From the NCBI RefSeq assembly GCF_000184745.1, contig NC_014931.1:3348001-3412000 (forward strand): 64,000 nucleotides of DNA, in the 5' to 3' direction. The DNA comes from Variovorax paradoxus EPS (lineage in GTDB: Bacteria > Pseudomonadota > Gammaproteobacteria > Burkholderiales > Burkholderiaceae_C). The notes beneath the pieces were generated by a model. It searched no databases. It was not told the origin of the DNA and saw nothing but the letters and a program-made list of their open reading frames with translations. The translations under genes and the position numbers were made by a program. Below are positions 32,275-39,950 of this stretch, one piece after another (position 1 is the stretch's first letter; each line of letters opens with the position of its first letter).

Positions 32275-34373
32275 CACGCTTCGCTGCCGGCTACTGCGCG
32301 GTGATCGCGTTTCGCAGCGAGCTGCTGCAGGTCTTCGACGATCTGCTTCTGCGACGAGATGCTGAGATCGATGACCTCGCGAGCTTGCGCCACGTAGTAC
32401 GCCAGTTGCTCGTCACTGCGCGCGATCGATTTGCCCAGGGCACCTTCGATACGCTGCAGGTGCGCGCTCATCTTGTCGTTCGATTCGGTGAAAAGCTTCA
32501 CCGCGAAGCCGAAGGCCTCGCCCAGGCTCGCGACTTCGACGGCGCTGCCGGTGATCTGCGCGGCCACGTCGGCCATCTTCCCGGTTTCGGTGTCGACCTT
32601 GTCGGTGAAGCGCGTGCCGACGCGGTCGAGCAGGTCAGCCGATGTGGCCACGAGCGCGTCGATGGCGCTGCGCTGTTCGGTGGAGGCGTGGTTCACCGCA
32701 TCGAGCAGCGTTTCCAGCGTGCCGAGGATGCGGCTGCGCTCGTCGAGCATCGCGTTGTCGCGCGCCATGCTGTCGGAGAGCTTCTGGCGCAGTTCTGCGA
32801 TCACTTCGGCAGCAGCCCGTGGCGCCTCGGAGGCGGCCTGCATGAGCTGGCCGATTTCGGCGATGGTGCTCTTCGCATGCGCTTCGCTCTGGGCGGAGAT
32901 GTCGCTGGCGGTCTGTGCCAGCGTCTTGCAGATTTCCTGCTGCTGGGTCTCGCTGCGCGCGCCGGCTTGCTGCCATTCCTGCTGGAGCGACACGGCCATC
33001 GCTTCGAGCGCCTGGGTCCAGGATGCCAGCCGCTGCTGGTCGCGCGATGCCATCTCGGCCTGCAGGTCGGTGTGCGCCTGGCCCACCGTGTTCAGCAACG
33101 AAGCCGAGTGCTGTTCGAAAGTGGCGGCGGCGGCGGCCAATGCGCGTTGCGTGTCGCCCGAGAGGGTTTCGCTCGCGCGCTCGTGCTGCGTGAGTGCGCT
33201 GCGCCAGTTGTCGGACACGCGCTCGACCGTGGTTTCGAGGCGGGCGGAAACGCCGTCCACCAGCGAAGCCGAGCGTTGCTCGAAGGTCTGCGTGAACTGG
33301 TCGAGCGTGGCGCGCAGGTCCTTGGCTTGCGCCTCGCTCGCGCGTTGCTGACCGGCGAGCGCGGTCTTCCAGATGTCCGCCACGGTGGTCGTATTGGCCT
33401 CGAAACGGGTGGAGAGGCCGTCCAGTTGCCGCTGCACGCCCTGCTCGACCGTGGCGTGCAGCGCGGCCGTTTCGCGTGCGATGCCGGCCATGGTGGCTTC
33501 GACGACCGGCTGGATCGTCGCGCCGGCGATGCGGGCGCTGTCGGCCAGGCCTTCTTTCAGCGACTGGCCGACGGAAGAAGCCAGCCCCGCGTACACGGCC
33601 TCGGCCTTGCCATGGAAGCTGTCCTGGCTGGAGATCAGGCGCTCGTTCAATGCCTGGCTCTGGCGCTCCATCGTCGCCATCATCGATTGCAGGCGGTCGA
33701 CCAGTACAGGCATCGCCTCGCCCTGCCGCTGCAGAAGCTTGAAGGACTCCTCGCGCTGATGCGCCTGCGAGAAGACGCGCAAGGTGGTGGCGATCCGCGT
33801 GTCGAGCAGTTGCCCGGCCTGCATCCTGTCGCGCCGGCTCAGGGCCGACAGAAGGCCCAGCGTCGCCGATGTGGCCACGCCCGCGAGCGAGGTGCCGAAG
33901 GCCACGCCCAACCCTTTGACCGGCGCGGCCAGCGAGGCGCGCATGGCCTGCAGGTCCGATGCGTTCTCCAGCGCCGTGCCCGTGCCGTTCAGCGTGACCA
34001 CCATGCCGAGGAAGGTGCCGAGCATGCCCAGCAGAACGAGCAAGCCCGCGAGATACGGCGTGAGACTCGGGCCGGGCAAGCCGACGCGCTCGCCCTCGAT
34101 GCGCAGGCGCACCGCGTTGCGCAGCGACGGATGCAGCTTGTCGAGCCATTCGCCCAGGCCGGCCGGCGGGCCGGTCATGTCTGCAACGGCGGTGGTCAAC
34201 GTTGTGGTCGCCTGCCCGAAGCGGTGCAGCTCCAGCGCGCCGACCACATAGAACGCACCGATGAGCACGGTGATCGCCAGCGCCAGCGGGTTCGAGCCGA
34301 TGTAGCCGATGCCGACCCAGCAGACCGCGGCCAAGCCGACGACGAAGACGATGCGATGAAGAAGTTGGGTCAT
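32274..34373 (-). CDS. DUF802 protein: MotA/ExbB-like channel with long helical tail
   Basis: A 699-residue protein starting at ATG 34373 (MTQLLHRIVF). Two membrane helices at about 7-26 and 30-48 are followed by a MotA/TolQ/ExbB-type core. Its third helix is LAGLLVLLGMLGTFLGMVVTL (about 108-128), and its fourth lies in GLGVAFGTSLAGVATSATLGLLSAL (about 154-178). Residues 200-699 form an almost uninterrupted charged, heptad-rich helical tail with recurring blocks of the type ASLVDGVSARLETTVERVSDNWRSAL, so the tail would project far into the cytoplasm. This architecture, five-subunit channel core plus long tail and an OmpA-type partner, closely parallels ZorA of Zorya anti-phage systems. Sequence family DUF802 is uncharacterised. 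It lies 10 bases after the DUF3348 gene. Confidence 0.85.
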   Translation of the reverse strand: MTQLLHRIVFVVGLAAVCWVGIGYIGSNPLALAITVLIGAFYVVGALELHRFGQATTTLTTAVADMTGPPAGLGEWLDKLHPSLRNAVRLRIEGERVGLPGPSLTPYLAGLLVLLGMLGTFLGMVVTLNGTGTALENASDLQAMRASLAAPVKGLGVAFGTSLAGVATSATLGLLSALSRRDRMQAGQLLDTRIATTLRVFSQAHQREESFKLLQRQGEAMPVLVDRLQSMMATMERQSQALNERLISSQDSFHGKAEAVYAGLASSVGQSLKEGLADSARIAGATIQPVVEATMAGIARETAALHATVEQGVQRQLDGLSTRFEANTTTVADIWKTALAGQQRASEAQAKDLRATLDQFTQTFEQRSASLVDGVSARLETTVERVSDNWRSALTQHERASETLSGDTQRALAAAAATFEQHSASLLNTVGQAHTDLQAEMASRDQQRLASWTQALEAMAVSLQQEWQQAGARSETQQQEICKTLAQTASDISAQSEAHAKSTIAEIGQLMQAASEAPRAAAEVIAELRQKLSDSMARDNAMLDERSRILGTLETLLDAVNHASTEQRSAIDALVATSADLLDRVGTRFTDKVDTETGKMADVAAQITGSAVEVASLGEAFGFAVKLFTESNDKMSAHLQRIEGALGKSIARSDEQLAYYVAQAREVIDLSISSQKQIVEDLQQLAAKRDHRAVAGSEA

Positions 34374-34383
34374 GAAACTCTGG

Positions 34384-35058
34384 TTAGCTCGCGCGAACGG
34401 CTTCGAGCAGCCCTTCGACGGGTTGAAATCGGATTTCCATCTCGGCAAGCAGCACGTCGTGCATGTCCTTGCGGAACACGGGCAGCCATGCGCCGGGCTC
34501 GGCGTCGCTGTCGGCGAGGTTGGCATCGGCTTGGCCGAGGCGCTTGAAATGCTTCTCGAGCATCGCCGGGATGCTCCCCAGCAGCCGATGCTCCTGCGCG
34601 CTCAACACCTGCTCCATCACCACATCCACCGCCGCCAATCGCGCCATGTCGGGCGAGCGCGTCGCCAGCGTCGAACGCAGGCGGCCGCGCAAGGGGCCGA
34701 TGCTCGTCTGCATGGCCTGCTGCCTGGCGTGGTAGCGCCGGCGATAGGCCGCGAAGTCGGTCGTGTTGTCCCTGGCGATGCTGTGCATGTCTTCCGCGAT
34801 GGCGTTGGCGATCGCGGTCCGCACCCGCTCGCATTCGCGTGCTTCGGGGTTGCCAGCCGCACGCGCGCCAGAAGACGACGCAGCCAGGCCGCCGTTCAAC
34901 GCTGCAGAAAGGGAAATGGCATCGGTCCAGCCGAGCCATTGACTCAATCGATCCGCAAAAGCCTGTTTGGGCTCGGGGACTTCGATGTCGGTCAATCGAG
35001 CGAGCAAGCGAATCAGCGCCGAGCCGGTGAAGCCTGTGCGCCTTGACACTTGCACCAT
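34384..35058 (-). CDS. DUF3348 protein, first gene of the MotAB/ZorAB-like operon
   Basis: A 224-residue helical cytoplasmic protein of the DUF3348 family. It opens MVQVSRRTGFTGSALIRLLARLTD, continues FADRLSQWLGWTDAISLSAAL, and has the conserved core AYRRRYHARQQAMQTSIGPLRGRLR, followed by LPVFRKDMHDVLLAEMEIRFQPVEGLLEA. Start ATG 35058 is preferred over a GTG three codons upstream. The gene is followed after 10 bases by the DUF802 channel gene, so it is the leading gene of the operon. No catalytic motif is visible. A hairpin plus T run stands 13 to 37 bases before the start and may attenuate transcription. Its job is likely assembly or regulation of the channel complex; this is inferred from operon position. 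Confidence 0.85.
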   Translation of the reverse strand: MVQVSRRTGFTGSALIRLLARLTDIEVPEPKQAFADRLSQWLGWTDAISLSAALNGGLAASSSGARAAGNPEARECERVRTAIANAIAEDMHSIARDNTTDFAAYRRRYHARQQAMQTSIGPLRGRLRSTLATRSPDMARLAAVDVVMEQVLSAQEHRLLGSIPAMLEKHFKRLGQADANLADSDAEPGAWLPVFRKDMHDVLLAEMEIRFQPVEGLLEAVRAS

Positions 35059-35070
35059 TACCGCCACTTG

Positions 35071-35095
35071 GAAAAACTTGGCAGTCTACACTGCC
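35071..35095 (-). terminator. Hairpin with T run before DUF3348
   Basis: Read on the minus strand, GGCAGT-GTAG-ACTGCC (35095 to 35080) is followed by AAGTTTTT. This six-pair stem could terminate the upstream MFS-PPOX transcript or attenuate the DUF3348 operon, whose start codon is only 13 bases further on. Confidence 0.45.
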
Positions 35096-35204
35096 GTCCC
35101 CTGCTGACCGGCCGGTCGCGCCGTGGCCAAAGCGCCTTTTGCGTGACATCTTGTAGCGCGCAAAAACGGCCATTGACGGGCCGGATGCCGCCCCGATCCA
35201 GTGC

Positions 35205-35825
35205 TCAGTACAACGTGGCCTGCTGCCGTGCAGGCAACTCCCGGTCGTAGGCCGCCCCATCGAACGCGGCATTCGTCAGCGCCGAGAGGATGGCTCCGGC
35301 CGTCGGCACTTCGCGCATCGCATCCTCCGCCACCGGTGCCCAGAGCTTCGAGCGCTGGATCGCGCGGGCGCACTGGAAATACACCGTCTCCACCAGCACC
35401 TCGATCACGCACTGCGGCAGCTTGCCTTCCATCTCGAAGCGTGCCAGGACGTCGGGTGCGACGGTGATGCGCGCGCGTCCGTTCACCCGCAGCGTCTCGC
35501 CGACACCGGGAATCAGGAAGAGCAAGGCCACGCGCGGATCGGCCACGATGTTGCGCAGGCTGTCGATGCGGTTGTTGCCGCGGCGCTCGGGCAAGAGCAG
35601 CGTCTTCTCGTCCTGCACCACCACGAAGCCCGGCGGGTCGCCGCGGGGCGATGCGTCCAGGCCACCGGGGCCGATGGTGGCGAGCACCGCGAAGGGCGAT
35701 GCGGCGATCAGCGCCTGGTAGCTCGGGTGCAGGTATGGCACTTCCTTCTTCAGCGAGGCCTCGCCGGGCTGGCCGAACAGCGCTTCGAGCTGCTCGACGG
35801 TTTCGATGGCGTGGGACCTGGTCAT
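35205..35825 (-). CDS. Pyridoxamine 5'-phosphate oxidase-family flavoprotein
   Basis: A 206-residue protein with the split-barrel flavin-binding fold of the PPOX family. The motifs are FAVLATIGPGGLDASPRGDPPGFVVV, LLLPERRGNNRIDSLRNIVADPRVALLFLIPG and ETLRVNGRARIT, then CARAIQRSKLW near the C-terminus. This subgroup (MSMEG_1061-like) is not the vitamin B6 enzyme itself; members bind FMN or F420 and reduce unknown substrates. The start ATG 35825 overlaps the stop of the MFS gene by ATGA, so transporter and flavoprotein are made together, a pairing suggesting detoxification of a compound that is both exported and reduced. The pair is divergent from a LysR regulator with a clear operator between them. 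Confidence 0.86.
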   Translation of the reverse strand: MTRSHAIETVEQLEALFGQPGEASLKKEVPYLHPSYQALIAASPFAVLATIGPGGLDASPRGDPPGFVVVQDEKTLLLPERRGNNRIDSLRNIVADPRVALLFLIPGVGETLRVNGRARITVAPDVLARFEMEGKLPQCVIEVLVETVYFQCARAIQRSKLWAPVAEDAMREVPTAGAILSALTNAAFDGAAYDRELPARQQATLY

Positions 35826-37003
35826 GACGTTCGCTCCGGGGTGTGAGGTGGTGACGATTGTGGCGATGGATTTCGCCCGCAGGCCAGCGCCATGATGGCG
35901 AGCAGCACTGCGGCACTGCCATAGAGCCACGGCGGCGATGCGACCGGCAGCAGCAGCCCCGCGATGAGCGGTCCGGCGCCGGCGCCGATGTCGCGCCACA
36001 CCGAGCGCGCGGCCAGCGCCTGCACGCGCTCGGGCCCTGGCGTGCGGCGCGCCACGATGGGCGACAACAGGGGCAGCTGCAAGGCACGCAGGACCACGAT
36101 CAACGCCGCACAGCTCCAGAGCCATCCGAGGCCGAAGCCCACGAGCGCGATGGCCGTCACGAGCGACAGGCTCACCAGCAGCCGCTCCGCGCCGAAGCGG
36201 TCCGCCAGGTGCCCACCGACCGGGCTCAGGAAAATCTCCGCCAAGTAGCGCAGCGCCATCAGCAAGCCAGCCACGATCACCGCGCCGCCCGGCAGCAGGT
36301 CCTTGCCGAGATAGGACAGACCGACGATGAAGAGCCCGTCGAGCGCCAGCCCTTCCATGAACGACCAGCCATCGAGGCTGTTCGGCCACTGGAAGCGCCG
36401 CGTGGGTTTTTCCGTGCGATGCGGCGCCGAGGGCAGCCGCCGGGCCGCGAACACCGCCAGCAGCGAGAACACCGCGAGGATGCCGAAAATCGCGCGCGGC
36501 CCGACCCAGTGCGCCATCAACGCGCCCAGCGGCAGCGCCAGCACCGGCCCCATCGCGATGAACGCGCGCGAGCGGCCATTGCGGCGCGCGGCACCGACCG
36601 GGTCGGCCGTGGCCAGCGCCTGGGTGGACAGGTTGAGCGCCGCGAAGCACAACCCCCACATCAGCCGCAGCGGCAGCAGCGCCCAGAAGCCCGAGAGCGT
36701 CGCGTAGCCCACACCACAGACGGCGGCGGCCACGACGGCGATGGTGCAGGTCGGCCGGTCGCCGTTGCGCGCATAGAAGCGCGCCACCCACCGGTACCCG
36801 GCGATGCGTACCAGCCGGTTGGCGGCGAGCAGCATGCCGGCTTCGGCCAACGTCACGCCGAACTGGTCGGCGTACATCGGCAGCAAGAGGTAGAGAACGA
36901 CGTCGGCCGGCAGCGAAAGCCCGAGCGCGATGGCTGCGTGGCGGGAATTCAGGTCGGTGGCGCTGGGCGCTGCGGGGGCTGGTGCGAGGGGCGTGGAAGG
37001 CAT
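35822..37003 (-). CDS. MFS transporter
   Basis: A 393-residue, 12-helix transporter, start taken at ATG 37003 (MPSTPLAPAP); a TTG at 37042 is in frame but less likely. Motifs include LPADVVLYLLLPMYADQFGVTLAEAGMLLAANRLVRI, GRSRAFIAMGPVLALPLGALM and a second-half motif A (GGHLADRFGAERLLV). It belongs to the drug/metabolite exporter side of the superfamily but has no closer name that I can justify. The gene overlaps the PPOX-like flavoprotein gene (ATGA) and is divergent from a LysR gene. The LysR-type dyad at 37060-37084 is centred 69 bases before this start, a usual distance for activation. Confidence 0.85.
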   Translation of the reverse strand: MPSTPLAPAPAAPSATDLNSRHAAIALGLSLPADVVLYLLLPMYADQFGVTLAEAGMLLAANRLVRIAGYRWVARFYARNGDRPTCTIAVVAAAVCGVGYATLSGFWALLPLRLMWGLCFAALNLSTQALATADPVGAARRNGRSRAFIAMGPVLALPLGALMAHWVGPRAIFGILAVFSLLAVFAARRLPSAPHRTEKPTRRFQWPNSLDGWSFMEGLALDGLFIVGLSYLGKDLLPGGAVIVAGLLMALRYLAEIFLSPVGGHLADRFGAERLLVSLSLVTAIALVGFGLGWLWSCAALIVVLRALQLPLLSPIVARRTPGPERVQALAARSVWRDIGAGAGPLIAGLLLPVASPPWLYGSAAVLLAIMALACGRNPSPQSSPPHTPERTS

Positions 37004-37059
37004 CGAGACCGCATCGTGCGCCGCGCCAAGGCGGGCTGACAAACGAGATTAACGCCCCT

Positions 37060-37084
37060 CATGCGTGAGAAAATTACACGCATG
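37060..37084. promoter_or_regulatory. LysR-type operator, 8-base inverted repeat with T-N11-A core
   Basis: CATGCGTG (37060-37067) and CACGCATG (37077-37084) form a perfect inverted repeat with a nine-base A/T-rich spacer, and T37066 to A37078 gives the T-N11-A core of LysR-type sites. It lies between the MFS-PPOX operon and the LysR gene and overlaps the regulator's own start region, so both activation of the operon and autorepression are plausible. Confidence 0.68.
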
Positions 37085-37984
37085 CCGCTTCGAGAACCGC
37101 CCCTCAACGCCGTGCGCGCCTTTGTCGCCGCAGCCCGGCACCAGAGTTTCACGCGCGCGGCCGAGGAGCTTCATGTCACGCACAGCGCGGTGAGCCGGCA
37201 GATCAAGAGCCTTGAAGAATGCCTGGGCGTCGCACTGTTCGAGCGCCGCATCCGGCAGGTGGCATTGACAACGGAAGGCCAGCAGTTCTTCGCGGAAGCC
37301 GGACCGGCGCTGGCGCAGATCAACGCGGCCGCCCAAGTGCTGCAGGCACAGGGCCCGGCCCGCGCGGTGCGGATCAACGTGCGGCCGTCATTCGCGGTCC
37401 GCTGGCTGATTCCGCGGCTGCCGCTATTCGTCGAACGCCACCCAGACATCGAACCGCAGGTCGTCACCAGCACTGTGATGCCAGAGCAGGCCACCGGCAC
37501 CTTCGACATCGCGGTGCGTCGCGGCCACGAGGGCTGGCCCTCGTCCGCCCGGGTGCATCCCTTTCTCGAAGACGAAGTGCTGGTGGTCGGCGCGCCTGCC
37601 CTGTTCAAGGCGCATCCGCTGGCCGACCTGCGTGCGCTCGCGTCGCACGTGCAGCTCTCGGCCAAGACGCGCAAGGACGACTGGGACGCCTGGAAGAAGC
37701 AAGTCGGCGCGCCGCGCACGAAGCCTGCCGGCCGCCTGCAGTTCGACCACCTGCATTTCGTGCTGCAGGCTGCGGTCGACGGGCTCGGCATCGCCCTCGC
37801 GCCGACCTCGCTCGTGTCACACGACCTAGCTTCGGGGCGCCTGCAATCGCCGCTGCCCGCGCTGCGCATGGCGCTCGACCGCTACTACTACGGCCTTGCT
37901 TCCGACGCCGCGCCGGAAGCCCGGCACGTGGCCGCGTGGTTCGAGGAGATGCTGCCGCCGCTCAGTTCGCTAATGAGCGGATGA
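37082..37984 (+). CDS. GcvA-like LysR family regulator
   Basis: A 300-residue regulator if started at ATG 37082 (MPLREPPLNAVRAFV), the usual GcvA-type opening; ATG 37061 in frame would add seven residues. The helix-turn-helix is QSFTRAAEELHVTHSAVSRQIKSLEE at about 21-46. The effector domain shows INVRPSFAVRWLIPRLPLF, FDIAVRRGHEGWPS and LQAAVDGLGIALAPTSLVS. It is divergent from the MFS/PPOX pair and probably controls it through the dyad overlapping its start. Its 3' end runs 23 bases into the end of the convergent NmrA-type gene, which limits independent evolution of the last seven codons of each. Confidence 0.9.
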   Translation: MPLREPPLNAVRAFVAAARHQSFTRAAEELHVTHSAVSRQIKSLEECLGVALFERRIRQVALTTEGQQFFAEAGPALAQINAAAQVLQAQGPARAVRINVRPSFAVRWLIPRLPLFVERHPDIEPQVVTSTVMPEQATGTFDIAVRRGHEGWPSSARVHPFLEDEVLVVGAPALFKAHPLADLRALASHVQLSAKTRKDDWDAWKKQVGAPRTKPAGRLQFDHLHFVLQAAVDGLGIALAPTSLVSHDLASGRLQSPLPALRMALDRYYYGLASDAAPEARHVAAWFEEMLPPLSSLMSG

Positions 37985-38819
37985 CCTCGATGAGACCGAC
38001 CTTGCTCTTGCGCACTGTCGCATCGCCGCCCTCGAAGGTGATCCACCCCTCGTTGAAACCGTCGAGCATCTGGATCCGCGGCATCGGGTCCTTCATTCCC
38101 TGCGAGAGAAACAGCGAACCCCAGGTCTCGCGCGGCACCGCCTCGGCCTGAACCGGGCGACCCAGCACCGTCGAGAGCGCCGCGGCGATCGCGTTCGGGC
38201 TCACCCGCTCCGGACCTTCGAGTTCGACGATGCGTTCGACTGGGCTCTCCTGCATCAGCAATTCGGCCGCGACGCGCCCGACGTCGGCTGCGGCGACCAT
38301 CGGGATCGGCCTGTCGAGCGGCTGCAGGAAGCTCGCGAAAACGCCCTGCTCGCGCGCCCCTGCAATGTCCCAGGCGAGGTTGTCGAGGAACCATGCGGGC
38401 CGCAGGAACGCGATGGGCAACGGCAGCGCCGACAGCGCCTCTTCCATCAGGGTGCGCTGGCTCAGCAGGTTCGATTGCGTGGCCTGTGCGCCAACGGTCG
38501 AGAGGCAGACCACGCGGGCCGGCCGCGCTGCGACAAGCGCGCGGCTCACCGCATCGATGACGGCCTTCGCTTCCGGGAACCCGGGCGTGGGATCGAAGTT
38601 CGGTGGCGGCAGGACGAAGACACCCCGGGCGCCCGTGAAGGCGCGCGCCAACGCCGCCGCATCTTCCATCTCGGCGATGGCGACTTCGCAGCCCAGGTCG
38701 GACCAGACCTGGCCCTTGGCTGCATCGCGCACCACCGCGCGAACGGAATGGCCCTCGGCCAGCAAGGTGCGCGCGACGGCGCCGCCGACATTGCCTGTGA
38801 TACCGGTGATTGCGTACAT
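37962..38819 (-). CDS. NmrA-like NAD(P)-binding oxidoreductase
   Basis: A 285-residue protein of the atypical SDR (NmrA/QOR2-like) group, start ATG 38819 with GGAAAG upstream. The nucleotide-binding motif is ITGITGNVGGAVARTLLAEGHSVRAVVRD, with the NADP-preferring Arg after the second strand. LPIAFLRPAWFLDNLAWDI and IVELEGPERVSPNAIAAAL follow, typical of this group; no Tyr-x3-Lys catalytic pair of classical SDRs is seen. Relatives sense redox state or reduce quinones. It is divergent from its own LysR regulator (start 38941) with 121 bases between, and converges with another LysR gene, with stops overlapping by 23 bases. Confidence 0.87.
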   Translation of the reverse strand: MYAITGITGNVGGAVARTLLAEGHSVRAVVRDAAKGQVWSDLGCEVAIAEMEDAAALARAFTGARGVFVLPPPNFDPTPGFPEAKAVIDAVSRALVAARPARVVCLSTVGAQATQSNLLSQRTLMEEALSALPLPIAFLRPAWFLDNLAWDIAGAREQGVFASFLQPLDRPIPMVAAADVGRVAAELLMQESPVERIVELEGPERVSPNAIAAALSTVLGRPVQAEAVPRETWGSLFLSQGMKDPMPRIQMLDGFNEGWITFEGGDATVRKSKVGLIEVIRSLAN

Positions 38820-38940
38820 GAGACTTTCCTTCTTTCTTCCAGTGAATCGATTGCGATGGAAGGAATGTAGGAATCCGGCGTCTTTGAGTAAAGCGACCCA
38901 GAGGCATATCATTCATGACACCCGATCACGAATACAGAAC

Positions 38941-39867
38941 ATGGCACTCGACGGACGACTCCTCTCCAACGTGGGCGTGCTCGCCGCTGTCGTCGAAGGC
39001 GGCAGCTTCGCGAGCGCGGCCAATGCGCTCGGCCTCACACCCTCGGGCGTCAGCCGCGCCATCGCACGGCTGGAGGCGCGCATCGGCGTGCGCCTGTTCG
39101 ACCGCACGACGCGCTCGCTCAACCTCACGGACGAAGGCCGGCTGCTCTATGCCAACGTCAATCCGCTGGTGCTGGGCATCGAGGACGCGGTGACCATCGC
39201 CGCGGGCGCGTCCGGCGCGGTGCGCGGGCGCCTGCGCGTCAACACCGACGCCTTCACATCGCGCCTCCTGCTCGCGCCGCACCTCCCGCGCTTTCTCGAC
39301 CAGTACCCCGAGCTGTCGCTCGACCTCGTCGCGCGCGACCAGCTCGGAGATTTGGTGGCCGAAGGCTTCGACATCGCGGTGCGCTTCGGCGAGCCGCCCT
39401 CCTCGTCGCTGGTCGCACGCAAGCTCATGGACACGCGCATCGTGACCGTGGCGACGCCTGCCTACCTGAAGCGCCATGGGCGCCCCGCGAAGCCCGCGGA
39501 TCTCGTGAACCACGCCTGCCTGCAGGTGCGCAATCCGGTCACGGGGCAGCCCTACACATGGGAGTTCCAGCGCGGCCGCAAGCTCGTCAAGGTGCCCACC
39601 ACCGGCCGGCTGCTGCTGACCGATGCGGGCACCATCCTCGCCACCGCGCTCGCGGGCGTCGGCGTTGCGCAGATCAAGGCGGTGGGCATCCAGCAGCACC
39701 TCGACAGCGGCGAGTTCGTCGACCTGTTTCCCGACTGGCCCGACGAGCGCTTTCCGCTCTATGCGCTGTATCCGTCGCGCCACCTCCCGGCGGCGAAGGT
39801 GCGGGCATTCATCGATTTCGTGATGGCGGCGATTGCTCCCGAGGCGAAGCCCGGACCGCGTCGATGA
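38941..39867 (+). CDS. LysR family transcriptional regulator
   Basis: A 308-residue regulator with the helix-turn-helix GGSFASAANALGLTPSGVSRAIARLEARIG near the N-terminus and the effector-binding part RGRLRVNTDAFTSRLLLAPHLPRFLDQYPELSLDL, DIAVRFGEPPSSSLVARKL. It is of the CrgA/AaeR-like branch. It is divergent from the NmrA-like gene and is presumably its regulator. Its last 17 codons and following bases (39817-39888) reappear at 41228-41299 with 56 of 72 bases matching, part of a larger duplicated block around the siderophore island; see the findings. The start ATG 38941 has no strong ribosome-binding site. Confidence 0.9.
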   Translation: MALDGRLLSNVGVLAAVVEGGSFASAANALGLTPSGVSRAIARLEARIGVRLFDRTTRSLNLTDEGRLLYANVNPLVLGIEDAVTIAAGASGAVRGRLRVNTDAFTSRLLLAPHLPRFLDQYPELSLDLVARDQLGDLVAEGFDIAVRFGEPPSSSLVARKLMDTRIVTVATPAYLKRHGRPAKPADLVNHACLQVRNPVTGQPYTWEFQRGRKLVKVPTTGRLLLTDAGTILATALAGVGVAQIKAVGIQQHLDSGEFVDLFPDWPDERFPLYALYPSRHLPAAKVRAFIDFVMAAIAPEAKPGPRR

Positions 39868-39950
39868 GACGGCTGCTCGCAGGTCCGTAAACGGCCAGCG
39901 CCGGAGAGGGCTCAAGCGGAGGATCGGGCTTTTCTTCCGAGCCTTGTCGC

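Noticed and set aside
31023..35058. Calling the operon a true Zorya system
   Set aside because: The channel pair resembles ZorA/ZorB only in architecture; no ZorC, ZorD or ZorE-like nuclease or helicase is present, and no other defence gene is near.
37061..37081. Using ATG 37061 as the LysR start
   Set aside because: It lies inside the operator dyad with no ribosome-binding site, and the homologous opening begins at ATG 37082; it cannot be fully excluded.
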